DNA from: Dickeya zeae NCPPB 2538
GTDB taxonomy: Bacteria; Pseudomonadota; Gammaproteobacteria; Enterobacterales; Enterobacteriaceae
Direction: 5' to 3'
Assembly (NCBI RefSeq): GCF_000406165.1
Contig: NZ_CM001977.1
Location: 124,001-188,000, forward strand
DNA length: 64,000 nt
The position numbers and the translations under genes were made by a program. This document shows, one piece after another, positions 17,385 to 25,689 of this stretch. Numbering within the stretch: position 1 is the stretch's first letter; the number at the start of each line of letters is the position of its first letter. Under the pieces are notes generated by a model. The model made no database searches, was not told where the DNA came from, and saw only the letters and a list, made by a program, of their open reading frames with translations.

Positions 17385-18027
17385 TCTACTCCCCTTATCA
17401 TTGTTTTTTGGGGAGTATAACCAGCGTTGTCTTCGGGCGTTTTGTTTGAGATTGCATGCCCGTTGATGTACCGGGAGCTATGTCGTCAGTTAGACGGAAA
17501 AAGACCCATAATGTATTCTGATGGCAGTATTTCGCGGCGTTTACCGGTGATTTATGTCAGAAGCAGCCAGAGGGCTGAAAGTGGAATAGGGGTGATGGAA
17601 TAACCGTGGCGGATAAAACGACCTTTCCCCCTCCTGCGAACGGTAACAGGAGAGAGAAGGGTGAAGAATAAAATAACACTACTGACCCGTCATACTTCAG
17701 ATGACCAGCAAGACTGGCGACCATAATCATCTCCCGTTAGCGGCTTAACACCTGCTATTGGCGATGCGTCTGGTGGCTGCCTGATGGCAATCGAATTATT
17801 CTGGGTATAATTAATAGACTAACAAATATTTCCCTGGTGTGCGCCAAATTGGCTTTCCGAACGCTAATAGCGATCAGAGTTTTTTATTTTCATATTTGAT
17901 GTTATTTTTTGAAAATTCTAAGGATTTTGCACCGGGAAAGATAGTTAGACTTAGGTATAGGTTGATACTATACTTTCGTGCCGTCATGATCAGATTGCAC
18001 TGTCGTACACGATTTTGGGAGAGTTAG
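17385..18027. promoter_or_regulatory. Divergent control region between biosynthetic operon and expR
   Basis: 643 bp without a gene. It must hold the promoter of the minus-strand signal-biosynthesis operon and that of expR. A near-consensus TATAAT lies at 17806-17811 on the + strand and a perfect GCCAAATTGGC palindrome near 17843-17853. No clear lux-type box and no convincing sigma-54 -24/-12 element were found by eye. Base composition changes from GC-rich to AT-rich across the region towards expR. Confidence 0.55.
17946..17974 (+). promoter_or_regulatory. Candidate sigma-70 promoter of expR
   Basis: TAGACT at 17946-17951 (4 of 6 to the -35 consensus), a 17-bp spacer and TATACT at 17969-17974 (5 of 6). 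Transcription would begin about 45 bases before the expR start, whose site GGGAGAG precedes ATG 18028. Confidence 0.4.
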
Positions 18028-18780
18028 ATGTCTATATCATTCTCTAACGTTGACTTCATTAATAGCACAATACAAAACTATCTTAACCGAAAGTTAAAGA
18101 GCTATGGCGACCTGAAATACGCCTATTTGATCATGAATAAGAAAAAGCCGACGGACGTGGTCATTATTTCTAATTATCCATCGGAATGGGTTGAGATTTA
18201 TCGGAGTAATAATTATCAACACATTGACCCGGTTATTCTGACGGCGATTAATAAAATCTCTCCTTTCTCCTGGGATGATGACCTGGTTATCAGCTCAAAA
18301 TTAAAATTCTCCAGAATATTCAATCTCTCCAAAGAATACGACATTGTTAACGGTTATACATTTGTGTTACATGACCCAGCTAATAATCTGGCTACATTGT
18401 CTTTCATGTTTGAAGAAAAACGCAGCGGAGAACTGGAAGAAATTGTCCAGAATAATAAAGAAAAACTGCAAATGCTGTTGATTTCCGCCCATGAGAAGCT
18501 CACCTCCCTTTACCGGGAGATGAGCAAAAACAGAAATAACAGCAAGTCGCAGGAACCTAATCTTTTCTCACAACGAGAAAATGAAATTCTCTACTGGGCA
18601 AGTATGGGAAAAACGTATCAGGAAATTGCACTTATTCTTGGTATTACCACCAGCACCGTTAAATTTCATATTGGTAATGTTGTGAAAAAATTGGGTGTAC
18701 TGAATGCTAAACACGCTATCCGGCTTGGGGTCGAAATGAACCTGATCAAGCCAGTGGAACCAGTAAAGGCAAGGTCTTAA
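18028..18780 (+). CDS. expR: LuxR-family AHL receptor/regulator ExpR
   Basis: A 250-residue quorum-sensing regulator. The N-terminal autoinducer domain has the conserved pattern SEWVEIYRSNNYQHIDPVI followed by FSWDD, which supplies the Trp, Tyr and Asp of the AHL pocket. The C-terminal LuxR/GerE helix-turn-helix is SQRENEILYWASMGKTYQEIALILGITTSTVKFHIGNVVKKL. It faces expI tail to tail and their coding ends overlap by 35 bp, the arrangement known for expR/expI (echR, ahlR) of soft-rot enterobacteria. Members of this group often bind DNA without AHL and release it when AHL accumulates; that is family knowledge. AT-rich compared with the operon beside it. Confidence 0.92.
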   Translation: MSISFSNVDFINSTIQNYLNRKLKSYGDLKYAYLIMNKKKPTDVVIISNYPSEWVEIYRSNNYQHIDPVILTAINKISPFSWDDDLVISSKLKFSRIFNLSKEYDIVNGYTFVLHDPANNLATLSFMFEEKRSGELEEIVQNNKEKLQMLLISAHEKLTSLYREMSKNRNNSKSQEPNLFSQRENEILYWASMGKTYQEIALILGITTSTVKFHIGNVVKKLGVLNAKHAIRLGVEMNLIKPVEPVKARS

Positions 18781-19384
18781 GCTGCTCGGACTCGGCCTGT
18801 GTCATTTGGGTAATTCGCTCAATCAGCGCGTGTCGGCTGTCGTCATCTGTGGGCAGATGCAGCAAATAAATACGCTCCTGCTTTTCCGAGAGCCCTTGCT
18901 GAATGATGGAAATACGCCAGCCTGAACGTTTTAACAAGGTCAACATCGGGTGGCTGACAATAGTGAGGATGCCGTCGTAGTGGTATTTTCTGGCATAATT
19001 AATCATAGCAAGGAATAACGTCAGACATGCCGGATTGCGGGTGCCAATTAAATTTCTTACCCGATCACGGTCAACAAAAAAACGGCTGGATTCAATATAA
19101 TTCCCTTCGGGGATCTTGAGATTATCGAAATAAGAATAAAAGGTACCGGTAATCATATTGGGGTATTTTATTTCTATAAACCGGACGCTACAAATCACCT
19201 TTCCCTCTTTGACACCTAAAAGGTAGGTGGTGTGCTCATTATCATACTCATCGAACTCCATCCCATTAATACAGTTGACGGCCCAGTCAAGGCGGTCCTT
19301 AAAGGTATCTTTTCGTAGTGTAAACACCTCATCCAGCTTGTTATTTGACATTAAGCTAAAACTCACATCAAATATTTCTAACAT
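18746..19384 (-). CDS. expI: Acyl-homoserine-lactone synthase ExpI
   Basis: A 212-residue LuxI-family enzyme that makes an N-acyl-homoserine lactone from S-adenosylmethionine and acyl-ACP. Conserved landmarks are the N-terminal arginine in TLRKDTFKDRLDW, the EFDEYD acidic stretch, SVRFIEI, and ESSRFFVDRDRVRNL. ATG 19384 (MLEIFDVS) is preceded by AGGGGG; the in-frame ATG at 19408 has no such site. The convergent overlap with expR means that transcription of either gene could interfere with the other. The enzyme is encoded next to a second, different signal-biosynthesis operon. Confidence 0.93.
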   Translation of the reverse strand: MLEIFDVSFSLMSNNKLDEVFTLRKDTFKDRLDWAVNCINGMEFDEYDNEHTTYLLGVKEGKVICSVRFIEIKYPNMITGTFYSYFDNLKIPEGNYIESSRFFVDRDRVRNLIGTRNPACLTLFLAMINYARKYHYDGILTIVSHPMLTLLKRSGWRISIIQQGLSEKQERIYLLHLPTDDDSRHALIERITQMTQAESEQLKTLPLLVPLA

Positions 19385-19964
19385 ATTTCCCCCTGTCCTT
19401 AACTTCATGTCTTTTTTCGCAGGAACTCGCCTGGTGGGGAGATATTTTAACGTTTTTATTGCTTGATTTTCCAGCGTGATTATTTGAGGTCATTTAAGGG
19501 AAACTGACTTTAATTAGTTGACATATTATTTCCATATCCACTTTTGTGGCGTATGCCAGAAGTGAGATAACTCCCGCAGGGAGCGTAATAATATCCACAA
19601 TACAAATAATAATATTTGGAATAATATGCAGGCGTATTGAAAAACGCTATGTACTGACTCCCGCAGAACACGCCTTATAAACGATGCAGAATAGCGTAGC
19701 GAATTCCTTGGTAGGGGTTCATACCCTGTACCTGGGTTCCCAGCCCGTTTGCCCGGCAGATTTTCTTTATTTCCCTCGCCGCTCAAAAAAACATCCGATC
19801 AGATCTGGCAGTAATCGACTGAATACACTGTGGTTTCATATTTCTGACATAGGAATGTGATATGGATCGCACTTTTTGTGAAGTTGGGTATAGTTACCAT
19901 AGTGATAATTGACTTGTCATTTACGAACACCCTTAACAACGAAGACGCAAAAAAGGAAACCATC
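19385..19964. other. AT-rich intergenic region between expI and DUF1471 gene
   Basis: 580 bp with no gene I would defend. The right part has promoter-like AT-rich stretches for the gene at 19965, including TATAGT at 19889-19894. An 86-codon minus-strand frame at 19526-19786 contains a hydrophobic stretch but lacks a clear ribosome-binding site or recognisable family. The GC-rich patch near 19720-19790, with several short repeats of CCC/GGG, could be structured RNA but shows no terminator. Confidence 0.4.
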
Positions 19965-20210
19965 ATGAACATGAAAACTGTCTTTACTGCCATCGCATTG
20001 AGCACTCTGTCCGTCGGCGCTTTTGCTGCAACTGAAATCCAATACCCGCAGGGTCAGGAAGTCGGCAGCATCTCCGCCAGTGCCAACACGCTCGATAGCC
20101 TGCAGGCTAAACTGGCTGCCAAAGCGGATGCCGCTGGCGCTAAATCATTCCAGATCACGTCCGTTCAGGGTGACGACACGCTGCACGGCAACGCGGTTCT
20201 GTATAAATAA
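19965..20210 (+). CDS. Small periplasmic DUF1471 (YdgH/BhsA/McbA-type) protein
   Basis: An 81-residue exported protein with the signal peptide MNMKTVFTAIALSTLSVGAFA and a mature domain beginning ATEIQYPQGQEVGSISA, characteristic of the DUF1471 family. These small enterobacterial proteins are linked to stress response, biofilm and surface properties; the exact role varies by member. ATG 19965 has AAAAGGA seven bases upstream, so the longer in-frame start at 19857 was rejected. It is monocistronic and followed by two intrinsic terminators. Confidence 0.88.
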   Translation: MNMKTVFTAIALSTLSVGAFAATEIQYPQGQEVGSISASANTLDSLQAKLAAKADAAGAKSFQITSVQGDDTLHGNAVLYK

Positions 20211-20305
20211 TGTGATTGACGAGGTGGGAAGGGCTCGCTCTTCCCATCCTCACCTGCTGTGATAACCCCCTCCCCTCTTCTGTGTTTATTTTTTAGGTTT
20301 TTATT

Positions 20306-20329
20306 AACCGGGCTCTGCCCGGTTTTTTT
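20306..20329 (+). terminator. Intrinsic terminator of the DUF1471 gene
   Basis: AACCGGGC-TCT-GCCCGGTT stem of eight base pairs followed directly by a run of seven T. Confidence 0.85.
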
Positions 20330-20427
20330 ATGGCTGATGGGGTGGGGTATGAGAGGGGCGGAGTCCCAGAAGTACCGGAAAGTCTTTGTAACACTTTGAG
20401 ATATCGTTAGATTCTATGGCATTAAAA

Positions 20428-20460
20428 AAGCCCGCTATGCGCCGGGCTTATTGGTTTTTT
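20428..20460. terminator. Second terminator-like hairpin before the island
   Basis: AAGCCCG / CGGGCTT stem at 20428-20449, with A6 on the left and a T6 run at 20455-20460 on the right, so it could work in both directions. It separates the DUF1471 gene from the AT-rich island. Confidence 0.7.
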
Positions 20461-20639
20461 GATGGTGGGTGATGCGTTGTTGAATCTGAATGTTGAGTTT
20501 GGTGTTTTATCATTGATTTATATTGTTTTTATTTTTGATCATTAGTTATTGCGTACACGTATAAGTACACATGAATTTGAATGTTTAGCTATGAGCAGAA
20601 ATTGACAATCATAAGTAGGTGTTACTTTTTTAACTTTGC

Positions 20640-20668
20640 TTGACAAATTTTGAAAAGTGCAAGATTAT
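20640..20668 (+). promoter_or_regulatory. Promoter for the 20732-22477 gene pair
   Basis: Perfect -35 TTGACA at 20640-20645, a 17-bp spacer and GATTAT (4 of 6) at 20663-20668. Predicted start of transcription is near 20675, giving a leader of about 57 bases. Confidence 0.55.
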
Positions 20669-20731
20669 TTGCTTTGTCACATCTTCTTACCTCAAACCTG
20701 CATCTGTCCTGTGAAAGAGGAACATTTTCGA

Positions 20732-21346
20732 ATGAAGCAACCTTGGGAACTCAACTCTGTACTAACAGCTGATCGATTGAAACAGCTAGCTTCTCTGATA
20801 AGAGACGTTAGGGATGATGTCATTGATCGGCATGATGACGACATAGGTGATACGGCCCGTGGTACTGGCATGAGGGCTTATGAGTGTTCACGAACACGCA
20901 TCATTCGTGCGGTAAAGGATAGTAAAAATTGGCCTTGGTTGGGAATTGTGAAACCTGATGGTCGATTCACTTTTTCTATTCAATCCGTCCCTGTAAGACT
21001 TTACAGAGGGAAGCCCAGTTGCCCCGAAGAAAGAAGGTTAATCCCTTCGATTGAAGCATTAAGACAAATGTCATGGCTTGAGCCAGAAGTCGGTGATGTT
21101 GCTGCTGCACTTTGGTTTTTTGCTATCGAATTGGATGAAATGCGATACGTTGAGCGAGTAACGTTTGTCGGTTTCCTTGAAGGACAGCAGATTTCGTGTT
21201 GGGAGATTCCTCTTGATGAGCGGGTTTCTGCTTTTGGCCCTGCCATAAGTGAATTGCCTCAGCCAGTTGAAACGAAAAAAGCATCAGTCTCTGTCAAAAA
21301 GAAAGACAAAAAAGCAGAGAATGATGGCGAGGATAATGGTCAGTAA
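20732..21346 (+). CDS. Protein of unknown function paired with XRE/ImmA protease
   Basis: A 204-residue protein, not recognised. It is soluble, acidic in the first half, with a highly charged tail (KKASVSVKKKDKKAENDGEDNG) that looks disordered. There is no signal peptide. ATG 20732 has AGAGGAA at good spacing; the in-frame start at 20657 has none. Only 3 bp separate it from the XRE/ImmA gene, so the two form one operon with its own promoter and terminator. Such two-gene sets occur in mobile islands, where an ImmA-type protease removes a repressor or toxin-like partner. Whether this protein is the partner, target or an independent effector is open. Confidence 0.65.
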   Translation: MKQPWELNSVLTADRLKQLASLIRDVRDDVIDRHDDDIGDTARGTGMRAYECSRTRIIRAVKDSKNWPWLGIVKPDGRFTFSIQSVPVRLYRGKPSCPEERRLIPSIEALRQMSWLEPEVGDVAAALWFFAIELDEMRYVERVTFVGFLEGQQISCWEIPLDERVSAFGPAISELPQPVETKKASVSVKKKDKKAENDGEDNGQ

Positions 21347-21349
21347 GGT

Positions 21350-22477
21350 ATGTATCTAGATTTCTATGGTGAAAAATTAAGGCTGGCTCGTTTACTCAAA
21401 GGGATAACTCTTCAAGAGCTAGGTGATGCTGTGTCGGTTTCCAGACAGGGCATACACCAGTATGAAAGTGATGCAAGGGCTCCTTCAATGGATGTCAGAA
21501 ACGCTTTGGCAGAATACCTTGAAGTAACTCCTGGCTTTTTTGGTATACCTATCTCTGGAGATGTTAAACCGGAGCAATGCCATTTTCGGAAGAGACAAAC
21601 AACTCCAGTGGGAGTAAAAGAGCGGGTGCAAGCATATAGCACGGTGCTTGAGCAGCTTGTGGTTGAGTTGCATGAGCATTTAGATATGCCTCAAAATGGT
21701 TTTAATTTAATCGATAATACTAAGATTACTGAACTCACCCCTCCAATAATAGAAAAAATTGCTGAGGGAGCCCGCCTCAGGTGGAATTTATCAGCAGATG
21801 CTCCGATCGATAACATGGTTAATGTGTTGGAGAATCAAGGGGCTATTGTAACTTGTTTCAATGGTGTGTCCGATAAAGTTGATGCTCTATCTGTAAATAG
21901 AAAATATCCAATAATAATAAGGAATACTGCTAAGGAAAGTGTTTGCAGAATGAGATTCGATTTGGCTCACGAATGTGGCCATTTAGTGATGCACGATGGC
22001 ATTGAAACAGGTTGTAAACAAACGGAAAGGGAGGCAGATGCTTTTGCCAGCGCATTTTTGTTCCCAAGAAAGTCATTTGCCAGTGAATTTCCAGCCTGTA
22101 TGAATTTTGATGGCTCTTTTAATTGGAAAAAAGTATACGAATTAAAAGTCAGATGGAAAGTGAGTGCAAAAGCAATAATATACAGAGCTCATTTTTTAGG
22201 CTTCATTAATGCACAACAATATAGAAGTGCTAATGTCTGGTTCAGCCAAACTAGGCAAGCACGACAAGAGAAGTTTGATGATATTCTCCAAATGGAAGAT
22301 CCTCATATACTGAAAGAAAGTATTATTGTTATGAAAGAGCAGTTAGGTATAACATTTGAAATGATGGCCGATAAATTAGGTGTAAAACCAGTGTTGTTGG
22401 CGAGTGTTACAGGGATGGAGTATAAAGAAACCACTTCTGATATTTACGATGATGTGGTTGTTCCATTCAAATTCTAA
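21350..22477 (+). CDS. XRE-family regulator fused to ImmA/IrrE metallopeptidase
   Basis: A 375-residue two-domain protein. Residues 7-60 form an XRE/Cro helix-turn-helix (LRLARLLKGITLQELGDAVS, then QGIHQYESDARAPS). Residues 150-260 form an ImmA/IrrE (DUF955, M78) zinc protease with the HExxH motif in RFDLAHECGHLVMH and a downstream glutamate in EREADAFASAFLFP. Proteins of this type act as site-specific proteases against repressors in phages, integrative elements and stress systems. It is the second gene of a pair and is closed by an intrinsic terminator. AT-rich composition and position point to horizontal acquisition. Confidence 0.87.
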   Translation: MYLDFYGEKLRLARLLKGITLQELGDAVSVSRQGIHQYESDARAPSMDVRNALAEYLEVTPGFFGIPISGDVKPEQCHFRKRQTTPVGVKERVQAYSTVLEQLVVELHEHLDMPQNGFNLIDNTKITELTPPIIEKIAEGARLRWNLSADAPIDNMVNVLENQGAIVTCFNGVSDKVDALSVNRKYPIIIRNTAKESVCRMRFDLAHECGHLVMHDGIETGCKQTEREADAFASAFLFPRKSFASEFPACMNFDGSFNWKKVYELKVRWKVSAKAIIYRAHFLGFINAQQYRSANVWFSQTRQARQEKFDDILQMEDPHILKESIIVMKEQLGITFEMMADKLGVKPVLLASVTGMEYKETTSDIYDDVVVPFKF

Positions 22478-22482
22478 TAAAA

Positions 22483-22509
22483 AAGCCTCGTTGTGGGGCT
22501 TGTTTTATT
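22483..22509 (+). terminator. Terminator after XRE/ImmA gene
   Basis: Stem AAGCCTC / GGGGCTT (22483-22501, one G-U pair) with an upstream A-run and GTTTTATTA downstream, starting five bases after the stop codon. Confidence 0.75.
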
Positions 22510-22751
22510 ATTTTATATTTAATCTGACCTAACTCTGGAGAGTAGATTAATTATTTTTGGCTGGACAAAGGTGATGACTCCTAAAGCTAAACCGAGTTGC
22601 TTATTTTTATAAGGCAATTAATATTTACTCAAACTGGCTATAAAAACTCTAGACATATCGAAATTCCCCCTTCAATAAAACCTTTAATTTTATACCGAAC
22701 GTAACCATATATCTATAAACTAAATATTTAAACCAAGCTATTACAATGTAG

Positions 22752-22782
22752 AAAACCTTGACTATTGAATGATCAAGGTTTT
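22752..22782 (-). terminator. Terminator candidate after SIR2 gene
   Basis: Ten-base-pair stem AAAACCTTGA / TCAAGGTTTT around an 11-base loop, with a T4 tail on the minus strand, 29 bases beyond the stop of the SIR2 gene. The rest of 22510-22751 is AT-rich with no gene visible. Confidence 0.6.
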
Positions 22783-22810
22783 CAAGAATTAATAAATAAA
22801 AAACTCTATT

Positions 22811-25573
22811 CTATTGTTTCTGATCTCCCATCTTAGATTCGATATTCGTTAGTGCATCACTGAATTGAGAAAGTCCTTTCACTTCAATCAGAAACCTTAG
22901 TAAACTTGGTAATCTATTTTGAATGTCAGCGGAAAGAAATTTATCATTTAATAATTTACCTGGTATGCTTTCATTTATAAATAATTCTAATCGTTGAATA
23001 AACCCATCAGGGATAGGATACCCACGAGAAAATAACATTAGCTTTGAAATATAATCACTTGGTTCTTTGAGTGAAACGTCCAATACATTATTATAGATAA
23101 AATTATCAATGCTAGTTTTAACATCAACATTACCAATTTCTTTTATATCTAGTAATAAGTTATCGGTGAAAAATGTTTTCACCCTATCACTCTTGCCCAT
23201 TAGTTTACTTAAAGCACTATCCAATAGCTCTACATTTTCATAAAAAAAATCATGTTTCAATGAGGTTGCATATATATTTAACACCGTTTTACTTGTGAGG
23301 ACAAATTTATCATATGCATTATGTTCATCAAGGATTATCTTGTTAAGAATTACATCGATCATTTTGAGGAAGTAAGGGTGATGTTTTTCATAAAAATATA
23401 AGTTAATGTCTTTAAAATATTTAATACTTTCATAAATATCTACATTTTTAGTTCTAAATTCAAAAACAGGTAATATACAGTCTATTAATGCACCAAGTTG
23501 CTTATCATTCCACCTGACAAACCCAGAAATTAATATGACATTATAAAACCAATTGTGTATAGATGTAAGATAAATTGAGCGTTGATCTTCAAAATAAAAA
23601 AGATGACAAATATTCTTTATAGAACTCAACAAGTAATTCTTTATGATAATAATTTCGTTTATACTAATCTTGCAGACGGCAAGGAATCTTTTATCTGTAA
23701 ATAATTTACGAGCGAAATCTTCTAATTTATTTTTCTTACAATATTTAATAAGGATAAATAGATCTAGGACATTGATATGAAAGTCATCTTCCATTAGATT
23801 GTGTTCTAAACTACCTAAAATGGTTGATTCAAAAAAATTCTTTGTTTCAACAAACACATCTATAAAGATATCGTTCCCAATAATAAAGAAGATATATGGG
23901 TAAAGCTTATTTCTTAGTTTAAGTTCATCGATAGATGACGCGAAACCACCATTTATTCTAATATTAGCATAGCTCTGGTTTTTCTGAATTTCTACATTGA
24001 ACCTGTAGTAAGCCTTATATATTTCATCAAGTTCTATTATTTTTATTAAATATTCAAGATCTTTTTGTATCGACTTAGGGAAATCGCGAATTTTTTTATT
24101 ATAATCATAAGGGAGGAAATCTTTTATTATTTCTTTTGAAACATCATATAGCTTATCATATTCATTCGAAGCATTCGATTCGACAATATCATAGATAATA
24201 TCATAATTAGCCATATGTATAGTAGCCATAACATAGTTATTCTCATTAATATAATGTTGTACCTTACATAAAAAATACTCTAAAAGCTTTCTAAACTCTT
24301 TATTACCAAACAATATCACATCGCTATCACTTGAATAATTAAAGCTAATTTTGTCACGCAACAAATCATCACCGTCTAATAAAAAACTTTTTACTGGATA
24401 TGTCTTACCACCAACAGCGACCTTGCTTATGAATGCTTTATTTAAAATATTAATAATACAATCACGATTTTCGTCATCGCAATTAAGTATATTATTAAAA
24501 TAAAACTCATTCACAATTCGGCTGTATTTATTATAATCGGTGGTTAAATCGTCTCCCTGAACGCGAAACATTATATCCCTATCATATTCAATGGTGCAGT
24601 TAGTAAACTTTCTACCTATTTGTTCTGGTAGTACAACGTTATACTGAGATAAAACCCCTAGCTTATTATTTATATAGTTACTAATTTTCCTTAGTATGAA
24701 AGACTTCTCATCAGGACTGTTTATTGCATCACCTAAAGTTAACATATATTTGGCAATTAGCTCATCTGTTTTAGTTATGTTTTTTAGATCTGCGAAGAAA
24801 ATATTATACAAATCTTTATAGGATGCGGCCCCCATTAAGGGTGTTAATGTTGATATTCCATGATTCTTTAAATAATGAACCTGAGCATCATCAAAATTCT
24901 TTTGGAGAAGATATTTTTTTGGCGTCGATTTTGAAATATTAGTAATCCATGTAACAATTTGTTTTAAATCATAATCGCTATATGAATATCCTAAAAATAT
25001 AACCATACTGGTCGAGAATATCCCTTTAATATAGTTCTCTATGAGTGGGAAGTTATTACTATATCTTAAATAATCGTCCTCTTTGAAAACAAAATTATGC
25101 TGACGAAAGTCACCATGCATCTTGATAATTTTTTTATCTAATTGACTTTGTGCTAAATCGGCATCAGAACTTATCAAGTCATAAGCAAGCCCTAAACTTT
25201 TAGCTGTTTTTTCGATTAAATCATCCCAATTTGTTGTAATAATATAATGCGGATTTAAATCGAAAAGTTTTCTATGAAAATCACTCGGCTCTAGCTCTAT
25301 AATAGATGACTTTATTTTATTTACATAAGTATGGTGTCCGAACTTAAGAAAATAAAGCTGTGCAATCTTTAAAGGATCTCTTTCATGTGAGGCATTTAAG
25401 TCCTCTTTTAGCTCATCAATTAACTCATTCCAGTCCGGCGATTTCCTAAATTCAGTTTCGCTAAACTTAGAAAAACCAGATCCTATGAAAAAAACAAGCT
25501 TGTTGTTTTCACTGGCCTTTAAAATTTCTTTTAATTCTTTTTCTGGAAAGGATAATCCTTCAAATTCACTCAT
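22811..25573 (-). CDS. SIR2-domain protein with long C-terminal region, probable anti-phage defence
   Basis: A 920-residue protein. The first 270 residues form a SIR2_2-type NAD-binding domain: KLVFFIGSGFSKFSE (nucleotide loop), YIITTNWDDLIEKT, KIIKMHGDFRQ with the candidate catalytic histidine, and VIFLGYSYSDYDL. The remaining 650 residues are mainly helical, Asn/Ile/Lys-rich and of no family I recognise. This layout (N-terminal NADase-like SIR2, large C-terminal sensor-like region) is shared by defence-associated sirtuins, which deplete NAD when phage components are sensed. ATG 25573 has AGGA upstream; GTG 25594 is an alternative. Strongly AT-rich, so recently acquired. The exact subtype is not known. 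Confidence 0.8.
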   Translation of the reverse strand: MSEFEGLSFPEKELKEILKASENNKLVFFIGSGFSKFSETEFRKSPDWNELIDELKEDLNASHERDPLKIAQLYFLKFGHHTYVNKIKSSIIELEPSDFHRKLFDLNPHYIITTNWDDLIEKTAKSLGLAYDLISSDADLAQSQLDKKIIKMHGDFRQHNFVFKEDDYLRYSNNFPLIENYIKGIFSTSMVIFLGYSYSDYDLKQIVTWITNISKSTPKKYLLQKNFDDAQVHYLKNHGISTLTPLMGAASYKDLYNIFFADLKNITKTDELIAKYMLTLGDAINSPDEKSFILRKISNYINNKLGVLSQYNVVLPEQIGRKFTNCTIEYDRDIMFRVQGDDLTTDYNKYSRIVNEFYFNNILNCDDENRDCIINILNKAFISKVAVGGKTYPVKSFLLDGDDLLRDKISFNYSSDSDVILFGNKEFRKLLEYFLCKVQHYINENNYVMATIHMANYDIIYDIVESNASNEYDKLYDVSKEIIKDFLPYDYNKKIRDFPKSIQKDLEYLIKIIELDEIYKAYYRFNVEIQKNQSYANIRINGGFASSIDELKLRNKLYPYIFFIIGNDIFIDVFVETKNFFESTILGSLEHNLMEDDFHINVLDLFILIKYCKKNKLEDFARKLFTDKRFLAVCKISINEIIIIKNYLLSSIKNICHLFYFEDQRSIYLTSIHNWFYNVILISGFVRWNDKQLGALIDCILPVFEFRTKNVDIYESIKYFKDINLYFYEKHHPYFLKMIDVILNKIILDEHNAYDKFVLTSKTVLNIYATSLKHDFFYENVELLDSALSKLMGKSDRVKTFFTDNLLLDIKEIGNVDVKTSIDNFIYNNVLDVSLKEPSDYISKLMLFSRGYPIPDGFIQRLELFINESIPGKLLNDKFLSADIQNRLPSLLRFLIEVKGLSQFSDALTNIESKMGDQKQ

Positions 25574-25689
25574 GTAATTATTCCTATATGACACTGAGAT
25601 AAATAGTTAAATCACTTTGATGGACTTTCTTGCTGATTAGAAAGAAAAACCACTTCCGCTTAATTTAATAAATCAGGATGAAGCACAAG

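Noticed and set aside
17385..18027. Sigma-54 promoter or lux box for the signal operon
   Set aside because: Only partial GG/GC pairs with wrong spacing and no good dyad matching a lux box were seen; a position-weight-matrix scan would decide.
19526..19786. 86-codon minus-strand frame with a hydrophobic middle
   Set aside because: No ribosome-binding site, no recognisable family and a GC-rich front unlike the AT-rich remainder; not supported as a gene.
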